Shown here piece by piece: positions 17,802 to 26,156 of a stretch of DNA of 64,000 nt. The notes under the pieces are model-generated. The model was not told where the DNA came from, searched no databases, and was given only the letters and a program-made list of their open reading frames with translations. Within the stretch, counting starts at the first letter, position 1. Each line of letters begins with the position of its first letter. Position numbers and translations under genes: made by a program. This stretch comes from Candidatus Lustribacter telmatis (GTDB taxonomy: Bacteria; Vulcanimicrobiota; Vulcanimicrobiia; Vulcanimicrobiales; Vulcanimicrobiaceae), in NCBI GenBank assembly GCA_003164045.1, contig PLRU01000073.1:9328-73327 (forward strand), given 5' to 3'.

Positions 17802-18998
17802 TTCGTTACTGCGGCGTAAGGCGGGAAACGCGAGTGCCCACGTAACGACGACGACGAGCGTCGCGATGCCGCCGAGCGCGACCGAGGCCACCGGGCCGAG
17901 CAGCTGCGCGACGGTACCCGACTCGAATGCGCCGATTTGATTCGATCCGCCGATGAACACGCCCTCGATCGAATTGATGCGACCGCGCATCGCATCGGGC
18001 GTGTTGAGCTGCACGAGACCCGTCCGAATCACGACGCTCACCATGTCGAACGCCCCGGCGGCCGCGAGCGCTGCGATCGATAGCCAGAGGTTGCGCGAGA
18101 GCGCGAACACAACCATCGCAACGCCGAACGCGGCGACCGTGAGCAGCAAGGTTCGGCCGACGTTGCGGTTCGGCGTCCGCTGCGAGAGTACGATCGCCAT
18201 GACCGAGGCGCCCAGACCGCTCGCGCTGCGCAAGAAGCCGAAGCCGAGTGCGCCGACGTGCAAGATCTGATCGGCATAGATCGGAAGCAGCGCGTTCGCG
18301 CCGCCGAACAGGACAGCAAAGAGGTCGAGCGAGATCGCGCCGAGCACGATCGGCCGCGACGCGATGAAGCGCAAGCCGTCGAGCGCCGAGCCGGCATCGA
18401 GCTCTTCTCCCGTTCCGCGTTCGGTGGCACGGACGTGGATCAGCGCAAAGGCGGCGACCGAGACGATCGTCATCGCGCCGGCCACGGCGAATGCCGTAAC
18501 GTCGGAAATGGCGACGAGTGCACCGCCGGCGGCAGGCCCGGCGATGACCACGATCTCGCGGATCGACGAATAGCGCGCCTGCACGCGCATGTAGTCGGCG
18601 GTATCGACCATGTTGACGAGAATCGTCGATTCTGCCGGCGATCCAAACGCGCGTCCCACACCGAGTACAAAGATGACCGCGAGCATGATGGCGAGGTCGC
18701 GCACGTGCGCTAGCGCGAGGCCCGCGAGGACGAGCGAGGTGATGGCTTCAACGACGGCCGCCGCGATGACGATCGTCTTGCGATTATAACGATCGACGGC
18801 GTGGCCGGCAACGAACACGAGCAGTAGCGAGGGCACGAACATGACGAGGCCAACGAGGCCGAGGTCGAACGCACGGTGATGGATGCCGTAGACGGTCCAG
18901 CTGACCGCGACCATCTGCACTTGCGAAGCGCCGTCGCCCATGAGGAACGCCACAAAGTACATCATGAGATTGCGCGACGTGCGCGGGCGGCCCCACAT
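17781..18998 (-). CDS. MFS transporter (exporter type)
   Basis: A 405-residue protein with about 12 hydrophobic segments in two halves. The N-terminal half has the MFS signature loop GHAVDRYNRKTIVIAAAVVE between helices 2 and 3, and LGVGRAFGSPAESTILVNMV later. The C-terminal half has TPDAMRGRINSIEGVFIGGS. This matches the MFS_3/EntS-like group, mostly drug or siderophore exporters, but substrate cannot be read from sequence. No regulator is adjacent. The N-terminal extension MWGRPRTSRN is short and the GTG/ATG choice is not certain. Confidence 0.85.
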   Translation of the reverse strand: MWGRPRTSRNLMMYFVAFLMGDGASQVQMVAVSWTVYGIHHRAFDLGLVGLVMFVPSLLLVFVAGHAVDRYNRKTIVIAAAVVEAITSLVLAGLALAHVRDLAIMLAVIFVLGVGRAFGSPAESTILVNMVDTADYMRVQARYSSIREIVVIAGPAAGGALVAISDVTAFAVAGAMTIVSVAAFALIHVRATERGTGEELDAGSALDGLRFIASRPIVLGAISLDLFAVLFGGANALLPIYADQILHVGALGFGFLRSASGLGASVMAIVLSQRTPNRNVGRTLLLTVAAFGVAMVVFALSRNLWLSIAALAAAGAFDMVSVVIRTGLVQLNTPDAMRGRINSIEGVFIGGSNQIGAFESGTVAQLLGPVASVALGGIATLVVVVTWALAFPALRRSNELRGEAR

Positions 18999-19051
18999 AC
19001 GGCAACAGTTCGAACATTGCCGTGAAATGAGCCTCCAGTATCGTAGGCCGG

Positions 19052-19588
19052 ATGATCGAAGCCGCTCCGCCGAATGCCGCCGCCGTTGAGGCGGTGATCC
19101 GGCGCTTCGGTCCGGGCGCGTCGGCCGTCGCCGAACGCGCCGGCGTCCGCATCACGGTGCTCGGTGAAGGCGAACGCTTCGGCGATCGCTCACCGGTGCT
19201 GCGCCGCATCGTCGCCGGCGTCGACAGCTGGCCGATCCCGCCGGCCGGACTCTTCGTCGTCGAGGAACGCACGATCTACTTGCGCTCGATCAGTCCGATG
19301 ACGGTCGCGCACGAATTCGCGCACGCGCTCGACTGCGCGCTCGGCGGCGGCGTCTACCTCAGCGGCGTCGACCCACGCATCCGCCGCGCCTTCGCCAACG
19401 CAACCGCGTTCGTAACGCCGTATGCCGCCTCAGCATGCGATGAGTATTTCGCCGAGTGCGTTCGCGCATTTGTGGAAGTCAACGATCCGCATTCGCTCTG
19501 GCCGCGTGCGACGCGCGCGCGGCTCTGGTCACTCGACCCGCGCATGGCCGCGATCGTCGCATCGCTCTTTGAATTCGATCTTCGATAG
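19052..19588 (+). CDS. HExxH zinc metallopeptidase-like protein (anthrax lethal-factor-like fold)
   Basis: A 178-residue protein with the zinc motif HEFAHALD (about residues 92-99) and a downstream acidic ligand candidate in DEYFAECVRAFVEVND. Both are spaced as in the small peptidases related to the anthrax lethal/edema factor catalytic fold. There is no signal peptide. The 3' part reads ARLWSLDPRMAAIVASLFEF, and a diverged, frameshifted copy of this same part lies at 25034-25177 on the other side of the low-GC island. The gene appears intact. A hexamer TATCGT seven bases before the ATG may be the -10 of a leaderless promoter. Substrate unknown. Confidence 0.75.
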   Translation: MIEAAPPNAAAVEAVIRRFGPGASAVAERAGVRITVLGEGERFGDRSPVLRRIVAGVDSWPIPPAGLFVVEERTIYLRSISPMTVAHEFAHALDCALGGGVYLSGVDPRIRRAFANATAFVTPYAASACDEYFAECVRAFVEVNDPHSLWPRATRARLWSLDPRMAAIVASLFEFDLR

Positions 19589-20134
19589 CAGTCGTAATTG
19601 GCAATCGACCTGGACGAAGATATCGTTTTGACCTCAACCTCCGATAGCTGATATCAAGCGCCACTTGCCTCAAAATGGGTAGGAATATTCGCGATCTCCT
19701 TATTTCCAAGTAAATACTTTTCGACAAGTTGAACCCACGCGGCTTATCTTCCGAGTCGCCACGATTGCCTAGGTCATTGCTGACTTGGATTTGGTTTCGA
19801 TACAGTTTCAAGGTCAGCCTAACACGGAAGGCGGCCAGTTCCAGGTGCTGCTCATATGTAAAGGGCACTCTCCCTGCTGGCAATTTAATAGCACGCGCGA
19901 TGATCCCCCTACGAATACGACCAATGCGGCTATTGACGTGTCGTTCGACACGTAGAGGCGCCAATTCGTCAATACTTGGAGAACGAGGTTTAGGCCGCAA
20001 TCGACTGATGATGACGCGAAAATAGCCCCTAATCCAACATTCAATGTGATCAGCCGGCTTTGTGCCAAACGGAGAGGGCCGATTAAGATGTTCTTTGTCG
20101 CCGAATTCATCGGGTGAATCAGGGTTTAAGTCTT
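19589..20134 (+). other. AT-richer gap at the left edge of the island
   Basis: This 546-base stretch has markedly lower GC than the flanking chromosome and marks the left edge of the island. Both strands contain frames of about 100-170 codons, but they overlap one another and none shows a recognisable domain, so I do not call a gene. One minus-strand frame runs on into the antisense of the metallopeptidase, which argues against it. The region may hold remnants of an older gene, the downstream flank of the CHAT gene and its terminator. No integrase, tRNA or clear repeat was seen. Confidence 0.4.
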
Positions 20135-23101
20135 CTAAGCAATAGAGTAGGCTTGCCCATAGTGAACGAACGCCGCCCAGTCTGATGCGGGAAACTGACG
20201 GGCGCGCATAGCTAGCTGCGCGTTTCGCAAAGCATGGACACTATCGACCCCAGCTCTTAAATTACGATAGAAAGTCTCGAACAATTCTGCGGTCTCCTTG
20301 TCCGGAACTTCCCAAAGGCTTCCGATGACCGCCTTAGCGCCAGCCATCATGAATGCTTTTGCTAGTCCGTTAATGCCCTCTCGGTATTCTACATTTCCAA
20401 CGGCAGAAAGACAGCTTGATAGCACCACTAGCCCTACGCCGTGTAAGTCAAGTAACGCTATGTCCGCACCAAGAAGGCAGCCGGTTCCAATGTGGGCGGG
20501 GGTGGGTCTCCCAGACAACCATGTGTTGCAGCCCGCCAGCGCGATTCCACAGCGCAGAAAATCGTCGGCTAACGCGGACATGTCCCCGAATCGGCCATTA
20601 TATTCAGATCCAAACGGAATCCAAAAACCATGACCAGCAAAATGAAAGATGGATGGATTCGCTTGCAACGCGGCTATCACAATAGGCATGCTAGCTTCAA
20701 AGTTCTCGATTCGCTGCGTCGCAGGGAACGTCTCGCAAATCACATCGATCTCGCGTTTGGTCGAGTCGAGGCTATCAAAGACAACCACGCCCTCCGACGA
20801 TTCGGACTCCATGCCTAGAAGCGAGTGAGTTACGCTTCCTACGGCAACAATAGTTGGCTGTCGCTGCTGCTCAGCAGCTTTAGGTTCACGAACCGATCCT
20901 GTTAACTCGACACAGCAAGCTGTTGTATCGATCAACCTACTGCCAGAATGAGACCATAGAGCGGCAACCGGGTATAACCCAATAAGACCTTCCGGTCGAA
21001 CTACGCATCGCGGAAACTTAGCGATCAAAGGGACAATCTCGCTGAAGAGAGCGGAAAGCGATAAACTGTCGCTGTTGAAGCGCCGCTTCTTAATCGCAGA
21101 CAAATCCGCGTCTACCGCAGCATTAATATCTCGCGACGTCCCTAGGGGGAAAAGCAAGTACTTACACGCGCTTCCAGCACGCATACTTAATATGGCGGAA
21201 TAGCACACTTCAGTACCAGTACTTACCACTCGGAAGCCGATATCTGAACGCGTAATCTGCGTCGGCGGATAACAAAGTATCTGGAGAACAGCACCGTCTT
21301 CCCGATTTAAATCCCCAACATTCTCGGAGCGTTCATCCCGCCGAAATATTTCGCTGCGCGAATCGGCCTCGAGTCTTTCAATATATGCTGACATAACATC
21401 GCCACTCTGGGCGTTGGCACTCAGGGCGTATGCGTTCATCGACATGATCTCTGAGGGCGAAAATGCAATACGTCTTGTGAGCAAATGCAGCTGTTGACGG
21501 GATTCGAGTTCGATGCCTATCGTATCGTCTAAGAGAGTAGCCAATTCTGATAGAACACTTTCGTCATCCGCAAAATGTTCTTGAACTATGGAAAGATAGG
21601 TTGCGAAGCTAGCGAACGTTGTCCGCTGAGTTTTCGTTCCGTTACGGAACACTGAAGTGCTCGACGCTCGCCCTCGTACCTCCGTCGTTTCTTCTCGCAA
21701 TAAATCCCTACAAGAAACCCTACAACGCTCCCACTCTCCTAGACCCGCACTGGCTATTCCAATAGCGATGAACGCCTGCCGGCGACGAAGGAGCTCCACG
21801 AATCCATGCGGAGGAGAAGCTAGCAAGATTTTCTCAGCGAGCGAATGAGCCTCACTGAACGCGCCATTGGAAGCAAGTAGAGGAGCCAACGTACTCTCGC
21901 CCGCCAAAATATCATTCTCGCTGAGACCTGGCTGCGCTAACGCAAACTTGAGAGACTCGATAGCCCGCTCTAGGTTTCCAGTGATGCTCAAGGGATCGCT
22001 AAACGACATCTCCATCTGCAACCTGTCACCCGCATCAATTCCGGACAACGCGCTATGTTGTGCTCGCAACTGCTCACTTTTAGCAAGGGCCACAAAAGGT
22101 TCGTCTCTGTCGAGCAAAGCTAACGAAAGCCGCAAGTACAAAGCAACTTTCTTATCGTTGTAAATATAAGTTCCGGCCGATATCGACCGCGTGCACGCCT
22201 TATTATGAACATTCGCCGACTTGTAGTCCCCTAAACTAAAATACACATCCGAAAGTCGTAGATGAACTGCAAAAAGATCCGGATCATCATAACTTAAGTA
22301 GTTGCTTCTGATTTGCAACACTCTCTCGAAGCGTAATCGAGCGGCTTCTACCTGCCCATATTCATGCTGCGCAGTGGCAAGGAATGACAGCGTGTTCGCG
22401 ATTGATAGGTCGTCTGGGCTTTCTTGACTTTCTTTTATCTCGAGCGCTTCTCGGAGTATCTCAATTGCCTCTGGCATATTGCCTTCGCTGTAAACTATGT
22501 CTGCGATATTTTGCAAAGTTAAAGCTAAGCCGATTGAGTTTGGTTCCAGTCGGCGACGTTGGCTCTCGGTCCACCTAAGCACGATCTTTGCACGTCGCGT
22601 TTTGCCGAGCTCCTTAAGTGAGTGACCGAACATATTCGCAACTGACAGTCCCTCAGCGCTCTGACGCAAGCCTAGCTCGCGCGCTCGTTGCAGGGCATGA
22701 AGCGAGAGATCCGAGGCTTCATCCGGATGTTCGGTCCGCATCAATGCGGCAATGATTCTGGTAAGAATCAACATCTCGAGGCGCGGCCGCAATGGCCAAA
22801 TGAACATGCAAAGCGTAATGTCTTCAAGATGCAATAGTGACGTCGCCCGATCGTATCTTGCGTCGACCGCTCTAGATATCGCAGAATTAATGAACGAAGC
22901 TAAACCCTCCGCCGCTTGCATTTTAGCGAGCTTGTCACCCTTAAAGTCACCGAATCGGACTTGAATTGCAACTTCTGAAGCCCAAATAAAATCGGATCCA
23001 AACCGATCGATGATAATTTCTTCTGCGTTACGGCCTTTATGGGCTGCTTCGATTACGCGCTCTGAGAATCGAAGAAAAGGCTCTCTGGTCATCCACTCCA
23101 C
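20135..23101 (-). CDS. TPR-CHAT domain protein (caspase-like peptidase)
   Basis: A 988-residue protein. The N-terminal ~600 residues consist of helical repeats of TPR type (for example SVANMFGHSLKELGKTRRAK, LALTLQNIADIVYSEGNMPE and TLSFLATAQHEYGQVEAARL between about 155 and 260). The C-terminal ~300 residues form a CHAT domain with the catalytic pair: His in FHFAGHG (about residue 824) and Cys in LVVLSSCLSA (about 897), plus the conserved AVIGSLWEVPD and ending WAAFVHYG. CHAT is a caspase-HetF protease domain used as an effector in bacterial self-killing systems, including TPR-CHAT partners of type III-E CRISPR; no cas gene is here. GC is far below that of its neighbours. Start is GTG at 23101 or ATG at 23092. 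Confidence 0.88.
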   Translation of the reverse strand: MEWMTREPFLRFSERVIEAAHKGRNAEEIIIDRFGSDFIWASEVAIQVRFGDFKGDKLAKMQAAEGLASFINSAISRAVDARYDRATSLLHLEDITLCMFIWPLRPRLEMLILTRIIAALMRTEHPDEASDLSLHALQRARELGLRQSAEGLSVANMFGHSLKELGKTRRAKIVLRWTESQRRRLEPNSIGLALTLQNIADIVYSEGNMPEAIEILREALEIKESQESPDDLSIANTLSFLATAQHEYGQVEAARLRFERVLQIRSNYLSYDDPDLFAVHLRLSDVYFSLGDYKSANVHNKACTRSISAGTYIYNDKKVALYLRLSLALLDRDEPFVALAKSEQLRAQHSALSGIDAGDRLQMEMSFSDPLSITGNLERAIESLKFALAQPGLSENDILAGESTLAPLLASNGAFSEAHSLAEKILLASPPHGFVELLRRRQAFIAIGIASAGLGEWERCRVSCRDLLREETTEVRGRASSTSVFRNGTKTQRTTFASFATYLSIVQEHFADDESVLSELATLLDDTIGIELESRQQLHLLTRRIAFSPSEIMSMNAYALSANAQSGDVMSAYIERLEADSRSEIFRRDERSENVGDLNREDGAVLQILCYPPTQITRSDIGFRVVSTGTEVCYSAILSMRAGSACKYLLFPLGTSRDINAAVDADLSAIKKRRFNSDSLSLSALFSEIVPLIAKFPRCVVRPEGLIGLYPVAALWSHSGSRLIDTTACCVELTGSVREPKAAEQQRQPTIVAVGSVTHSLLGMESESSEGVVVFDSLDSTKREIDVICETFPATQRIENFEASMPIVIAALQANPSIFHFAGHGFWIPFGSEYNGRFGDMSALADDFLRCGIALAGCNTWLSGRPTPAHIGTGCLLGADIALLDLHGVGLVVLSSCLSAVGNVEYREGINGLAKAFMMAGAKAVIGSLWEVPDKETAELFETFYRNLRAGVDSVHALRNAQLAMRARQFPASDWAAFVHYGQAYSIA

Positions 23102-23120
23102 AACACCCCTAGTGCAACAG

Positions 23121-23149
23121 ATTAGGCATCGTTAGACAAGTCGTATCAA
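23121..23149 (-). promoter_or_regulatory. Candidate promoter of the CHAT gene
   Basis: On the minus strand a TTGATA (23144-23149) and CCTAAT (23121-23126) are separated by 17 bases, a reasonable sigma-70-type pair with four matches in the -10. The implied transcript would start about 13 bases before the GTG at 23101. It lies in the 139-base gap between the two divergent island genes. Confidence 0.35.
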
Positions 23150-23240
23150 GACTATGCCATTTCCGCCAAATTTACGCCCTTGAACCTATCGGCAATCATC
23201 GGAGTTATCCTATCTATGTCAAAGAACCGCGCCTGATTCC

Positions 23241-24893
23241 GTGAGCATTGTATTTATCGCGACGTCCTGGGGATCAAAACAGGGCGGTGTGAACGCTTTC
23301 AATATGGACCTTGTCCGAGGTGTTGGCAAGATTCGTCGAGATTTAAATGTCGTTTGCGTGGTCAAAAACGCGCCATTTGAAGATATTCTCTCGGCCCGTA
23401 ACGACTCGGTTCACATTATTAGCCTTGGCCTTGATCCCGATACGGCCTTCGAAACAACTGACGCTCGTTTAATAATTGCGGCGCTTCGCGAGTGCGATAT
23501 CGACAAGCCTCAAATAGTGGTTGGGCATGATGTTTTGACTGGACTCGTCGCAAGAGCTATCGTAGAAGAGATCGGCGGTCGATTGGCTTTGATTCACCAT
23601 ATGAGCTACGTTCATTATCAGCTCTATAAGAATGGTAGAAGTATCGATGCAGATGAAAAAGATCAATTGCAAGTCGATCTTTTATCAACGCCGAACGCGG
23701 CGTTGTTTGCTGTAGGGCCGTTACTAGAAAGCTCGGCAAGAAGCAAATCCGGCGGTAAGCCAGTAACAATTCTGATTCCGGGATTGGCTGAAATCGCAGA
23801 TAACAATCATCGTCAGGATGCCATCGTTGGCGTGGCCTTCGGAAGACTTGATCCTGAGAATGATCGATTGAAAAACGGCCGCCTCGCCATAGCGGGCTTC
23901 GGTGACGCCTGGAAGGCGCTTAAGGAGACGACGCGATTCGAATCAGAAGCTATTCTATACGTCTTAGGCGCGCAAGGTAAGGAAGAACCGACGCTACAGG
24001 CGCTCGGGCATCACCATGCTGGAGCATACTTCGACATTTTCGCTCTCCCTTACCAAACTGATCGAGCAAAGCTTTTTCAAAAATTGCAGTTCGCAACAGT
24101 TGCGTTTATGCTTTCAAAACAAGAGGGCTTCGGGCTAGTTGGCTGGGAGGCGATCAGCGCGGGGATCCCTCTGATCCTTAGTCGGCGGAGCGGCCTCTAC
24201 GCTTTCCTTCGCTCACAGCATTTCGATACTCTCACAGAGTCGGTAAATATCATTGGATCAATAAGGCAGATGGATGACGGCCAGTATGAGCTCAACGAGA
24301 AGGATATAACCGCGGTCTCAGAGGCTGTCGTTCGAATTGGGCGAGACCTCCCACACTATCTTTCCAGAAGCAGAGCGCTAAAGAAGTACCTTGCCCTTTA
24401 TACCTGGGATGCAACTGCGACGACCTTCCTTGCCGGCCTTTCCGTTCCGTCGAAATCGCGAGGGCTCACTCCGAAAAAGTCCACTAAATTTCCCAGTGAA
24501 CCTTTCTCCGTCGCAATTGGTACTCAGGTTGCTAAGAACAGCCTTGAACGGCTCGCGATTACGAACCGCTGGTCCTTTGCAGCCGAAAACTTCGATGACT
24601 CCGCTGTAGATGTCTATCTACAAAAGCCAGATAGACATCGAACCAGATGCGGCGTTGCAATTGTCGCAAGAAGACACATCGATATATCTGATTTAAGAGA
24701 ACTCGCAGCTACATACGGACACAATGCGATGACATTGCCGTTCGTGATTTTGATTGTATTTGAAACTATTTCAAAAAGCGCGATGCGAGCGCTTCTTGAG
24801 ATAGACGATCCCTACGCTTGGTATCGCAGTGGCGAAATTTACGGGAGCGATTCCGCTCGGGCCATACTGCCATTCGTTAAGCAAGAAGTCTAA
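23241..24893 (+). CDS. GT4-type glycosyltransferase with unknown C-terminal domain
   Basis: A 550-residue protein starting at a GTG. Residues 1-400 have the GT-B layout of retaining family-4 glycosyltransferases: an N-terminal GSKQGGVNAFNMDL loop, a domain switch near residue 195 (VAFGRLDPENDRL), the EX7E motif EGFGLVGWE (Glu 295 and 303) and the closing YLALYTWDATATTFLAGL. After a basic Ser/Lys linker (400-425) comes a ~125-residue domain I do not recognise (starting near VAIGTQVAKNSLERLAITNR, with GVAIVARRHIDISDLRELAA). No signal peptide or membrane segment is present, so it acts in the cytosol. It is divergent from the CHAT gene and shares its low GC. A defence or regulatory role is inferred from that pairing. 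Confidence 0.82.
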   Translation: MSIVFIATSWGSKQGGVNAFNMDLVRGVGKIRRDLNVVCVVKNAPFEDILSARNDSVHIISLGLDPDTAFETTDARLIIAALRECDIDKPQIVVGHDVLTGLVARAIVEEIGGRLALIHHMSYVHYQLYKNGRSIDADEKDQLQVDLLSTPNAALFAVGPLLESSARSKSGGKPVTILIPGLAEIADNNHRQDAIVGVAFGRLDPENDRLKNGRLAIAGFGDAWKALKETTRFESEAILYVLGAQGKEEPTLQALGHHHAGAYFDIFALPYQTDRAKLFQKLQFATVAFMLSKQEGFGLVGWEAISAGIPLILSRRSGLYAFLRSQHFDTLTESVNIIGSIRQMDDGQYELNEKDITAVSEAVVRIGRDLPHYLSRSRALKKYLALYTWDATATTFLAGLSVPSKSRGLTPKKSTKFPSEPFSVAIGTQVAKNSLERLAITNRWSFAAENFDDSAVDVYLQKPDRHRTRCGVAIVARRHIDISDLRELAATYGHNAMTLPFVILIVFETISKSAMRALLEIDDPYAWYRSGEIYGSDSARAILPFVKQEV

Positions 24894-25033
24894 GGAACGG
24901 CGCAGCTAGTTTCTAGTACGTCGATTTAAATCCAGCGATTCAGCGCACGGGATGATGTGAGGACGAACATCCGGCCTCGTACTCACGCCCCCCCGTGGTC
25001 AGACTTTCTGGCGATATTCCAATTCCACATAAT

Positions 25034-25177
25034 CGCCGAGTGCGTCCGCGCGCTCGTGGAGGTGAACGACGCGCATTCGCTCTGTGGCGGCTCGGGACGC
25101 GCGATCGCCTCTGGTCGGTCGATCCGCGGATGGCGGCGATCGTCGCGTCGCTGTTCGAGTTCGATCTCGTGGCCTAA
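25034..25177 (+). pseudogene. Frameshifted 3' remnant of an HExxH metallopeptidase gene
   Basis: This stretch encodes AECVRALVEVNDAHSL, then, after one extra base near 25085, continues in another frame as RLGTRDRLWSVDPRMAAIVA and ends with LFEFDLVA and a stop. The intact gene at 19052-19588 reads AECVRAFVEVNDPHSL and LWSLDPRMAAIVASLFEFDL at the same places. Differences are mostly at third codon positions, so the copy was once translated and under selection. Homology starts abruptly at 25034, immediately to the right of the low-GC island. It is a displaced or duplicated 3' end. Confidence 0.82.
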
Positions 25178-25180
25178 ACG

Positions 25181-26149
25181 CTAGGGTTTACGCCAGATCA
25201 GATCGCTTGCGGCGATCGGACGGTCGAGCACGCCGTACTTCAAGGCGGTATCGAGCACCGGCTGCATCATTGCTGGGTCGAGCGAAGCGCCGAATCGTGA
25301 ACGCGCCATCGACGCCGCAGTTTGCGGATCGAGCTTCGCGGTTTGAAGAAAGATCGCGAGCGACTCGCGATCGTGCGTATTTGCCCAGAGCGATGCTCGC
25401 GCGATCGCCGCTGCAAAACGCGCTGCGAGGTCGGGGTGATCCTTGATCCACTGTTCGGTCGAGAACCATCCGATGATCATGAAGCGCGGTGCGATCCCGT
25501 CTTCGGCGTTTCCAATCACCCGTATATCCGCTTTTGCCTCCGTGATGAACGGCTCGTCGCCCTTTGCCGCATCGACCCGGTGCGTAACGACGGCCGCCGC
25601 CATTTGTGAGACGGGCACTTCGACAAACTTGATCGTCTTCGAGTCGCCACCGTGTTTATCGATCCACGACTGAACAGATATCTGCTGCAAATCCTTGAGT
25701 CCGTTGATCGCAATCGTTTTACCGTTGAGATCCGCAGCCGTGCGTATCGGCGAGTCTTTCGCGACCATGATCACGTTGGTCATGGACGCCGGCGTGGCGA
25801 GCGCGCCCGGCGCGATGAAGGTGAAGGGTAAACCCCGATTGTGGGCCTGCGCGATGGTAGCGACGTTCGCGACCCCGATATCGAGCGCACCACTGACAAC
25901 CGCTGCCGCGACGGTCGGTCCGCTATTCATCGGCGTGATATGGACGTCCAGGCCGACGTCTTTAAAATAGCCAAGTTGCTGCGCGTAGTAGAGCGGACCG
26001 TTCGCATCCAGCGGAATCGTTCCGACATTGAGGACTTGCACCGTCTGCGCGCCCGCCACGTTCCGAAGCGAGAACGGGGATAGCGCGCCAGCGATCAGGA
26101 GAGCCGCCAAACCGATTGGACCAAGGATGCGCGCAGTCGCTTGGGACAC
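25181..26149 (-). CDS. ABC-type substrate-binding protein (NMT1/SsuA-like)
   Basis: A 322-residue periplasmic-type binding protein. It has an N-terminal hydrophobic signal region (IGLAALLIAGALSPFSLRNV) and the NMT1/TauA-type domain: VGTIPLDANGPLYYAQQLGY, FKDVGLDVHI, SGALDIGVANVATIAQAH and the KTIAINGLKDLQQISVQSW segment. Relatives bind taurine, alkanesulfonates, nitrate, thiamine precursors or aromatics; the ligand is not readable here. It lies seven bases after a close paralogue on the same strand. No permease or ATPase gene accompanies the pair, so they must use a transporter encoded elsewhere. It ends four bases from the metallopeptidase remnant. Confidence 0.87.
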   Translation of the reverse strand: MSQATARILGPIGLAALLIAGALSPFSLRNVAGAQTVQVLNVGTIPLDANGPLYYAQQLGYFKDVGLDVHITPMNSGPTVAAAVVSGALDIGVANVATIAQAHNRGLPFTFIAPGALATPASMTNVIMVAKDSPIRTAADLNGKTIAINGLKDLQQISVQSWIDKHGGDSKTIKFVEVPVSQMAAAVVTHRVDAAKGDEPFITEAKADIRVIGNAEDGIAPRFMIIGWFSTEQWIKDHPDLAARFAAAIARASLWANTHDRESLAIFLQTAKLDPQTAASMARSRFGASLDPAMMQPVLDTALKYGVLDRPIAASDLIWRKP

Positions 26150-26156
26150 GGTACGC

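Noticed and set aside
19479-20000. A 173-codon minus-strand frame at the island edge
   Set aside because: It runs through the antisense of the metallopeptidase and shows no domain; two other frames overlap it equally well.
20135-23101. TPR-CHAT as a type III-E CRISPR accessory protease
   Set aside because: No cas gene, repeat array or gRAMP-like gene is present in the window.
19589-25033. Island as an integrative element with its own integrase
   Set aside because: No integrase, recombinase, transposase, tRNA or terminal inverted repeat could be found; only the duplicated gene end supports mobility.
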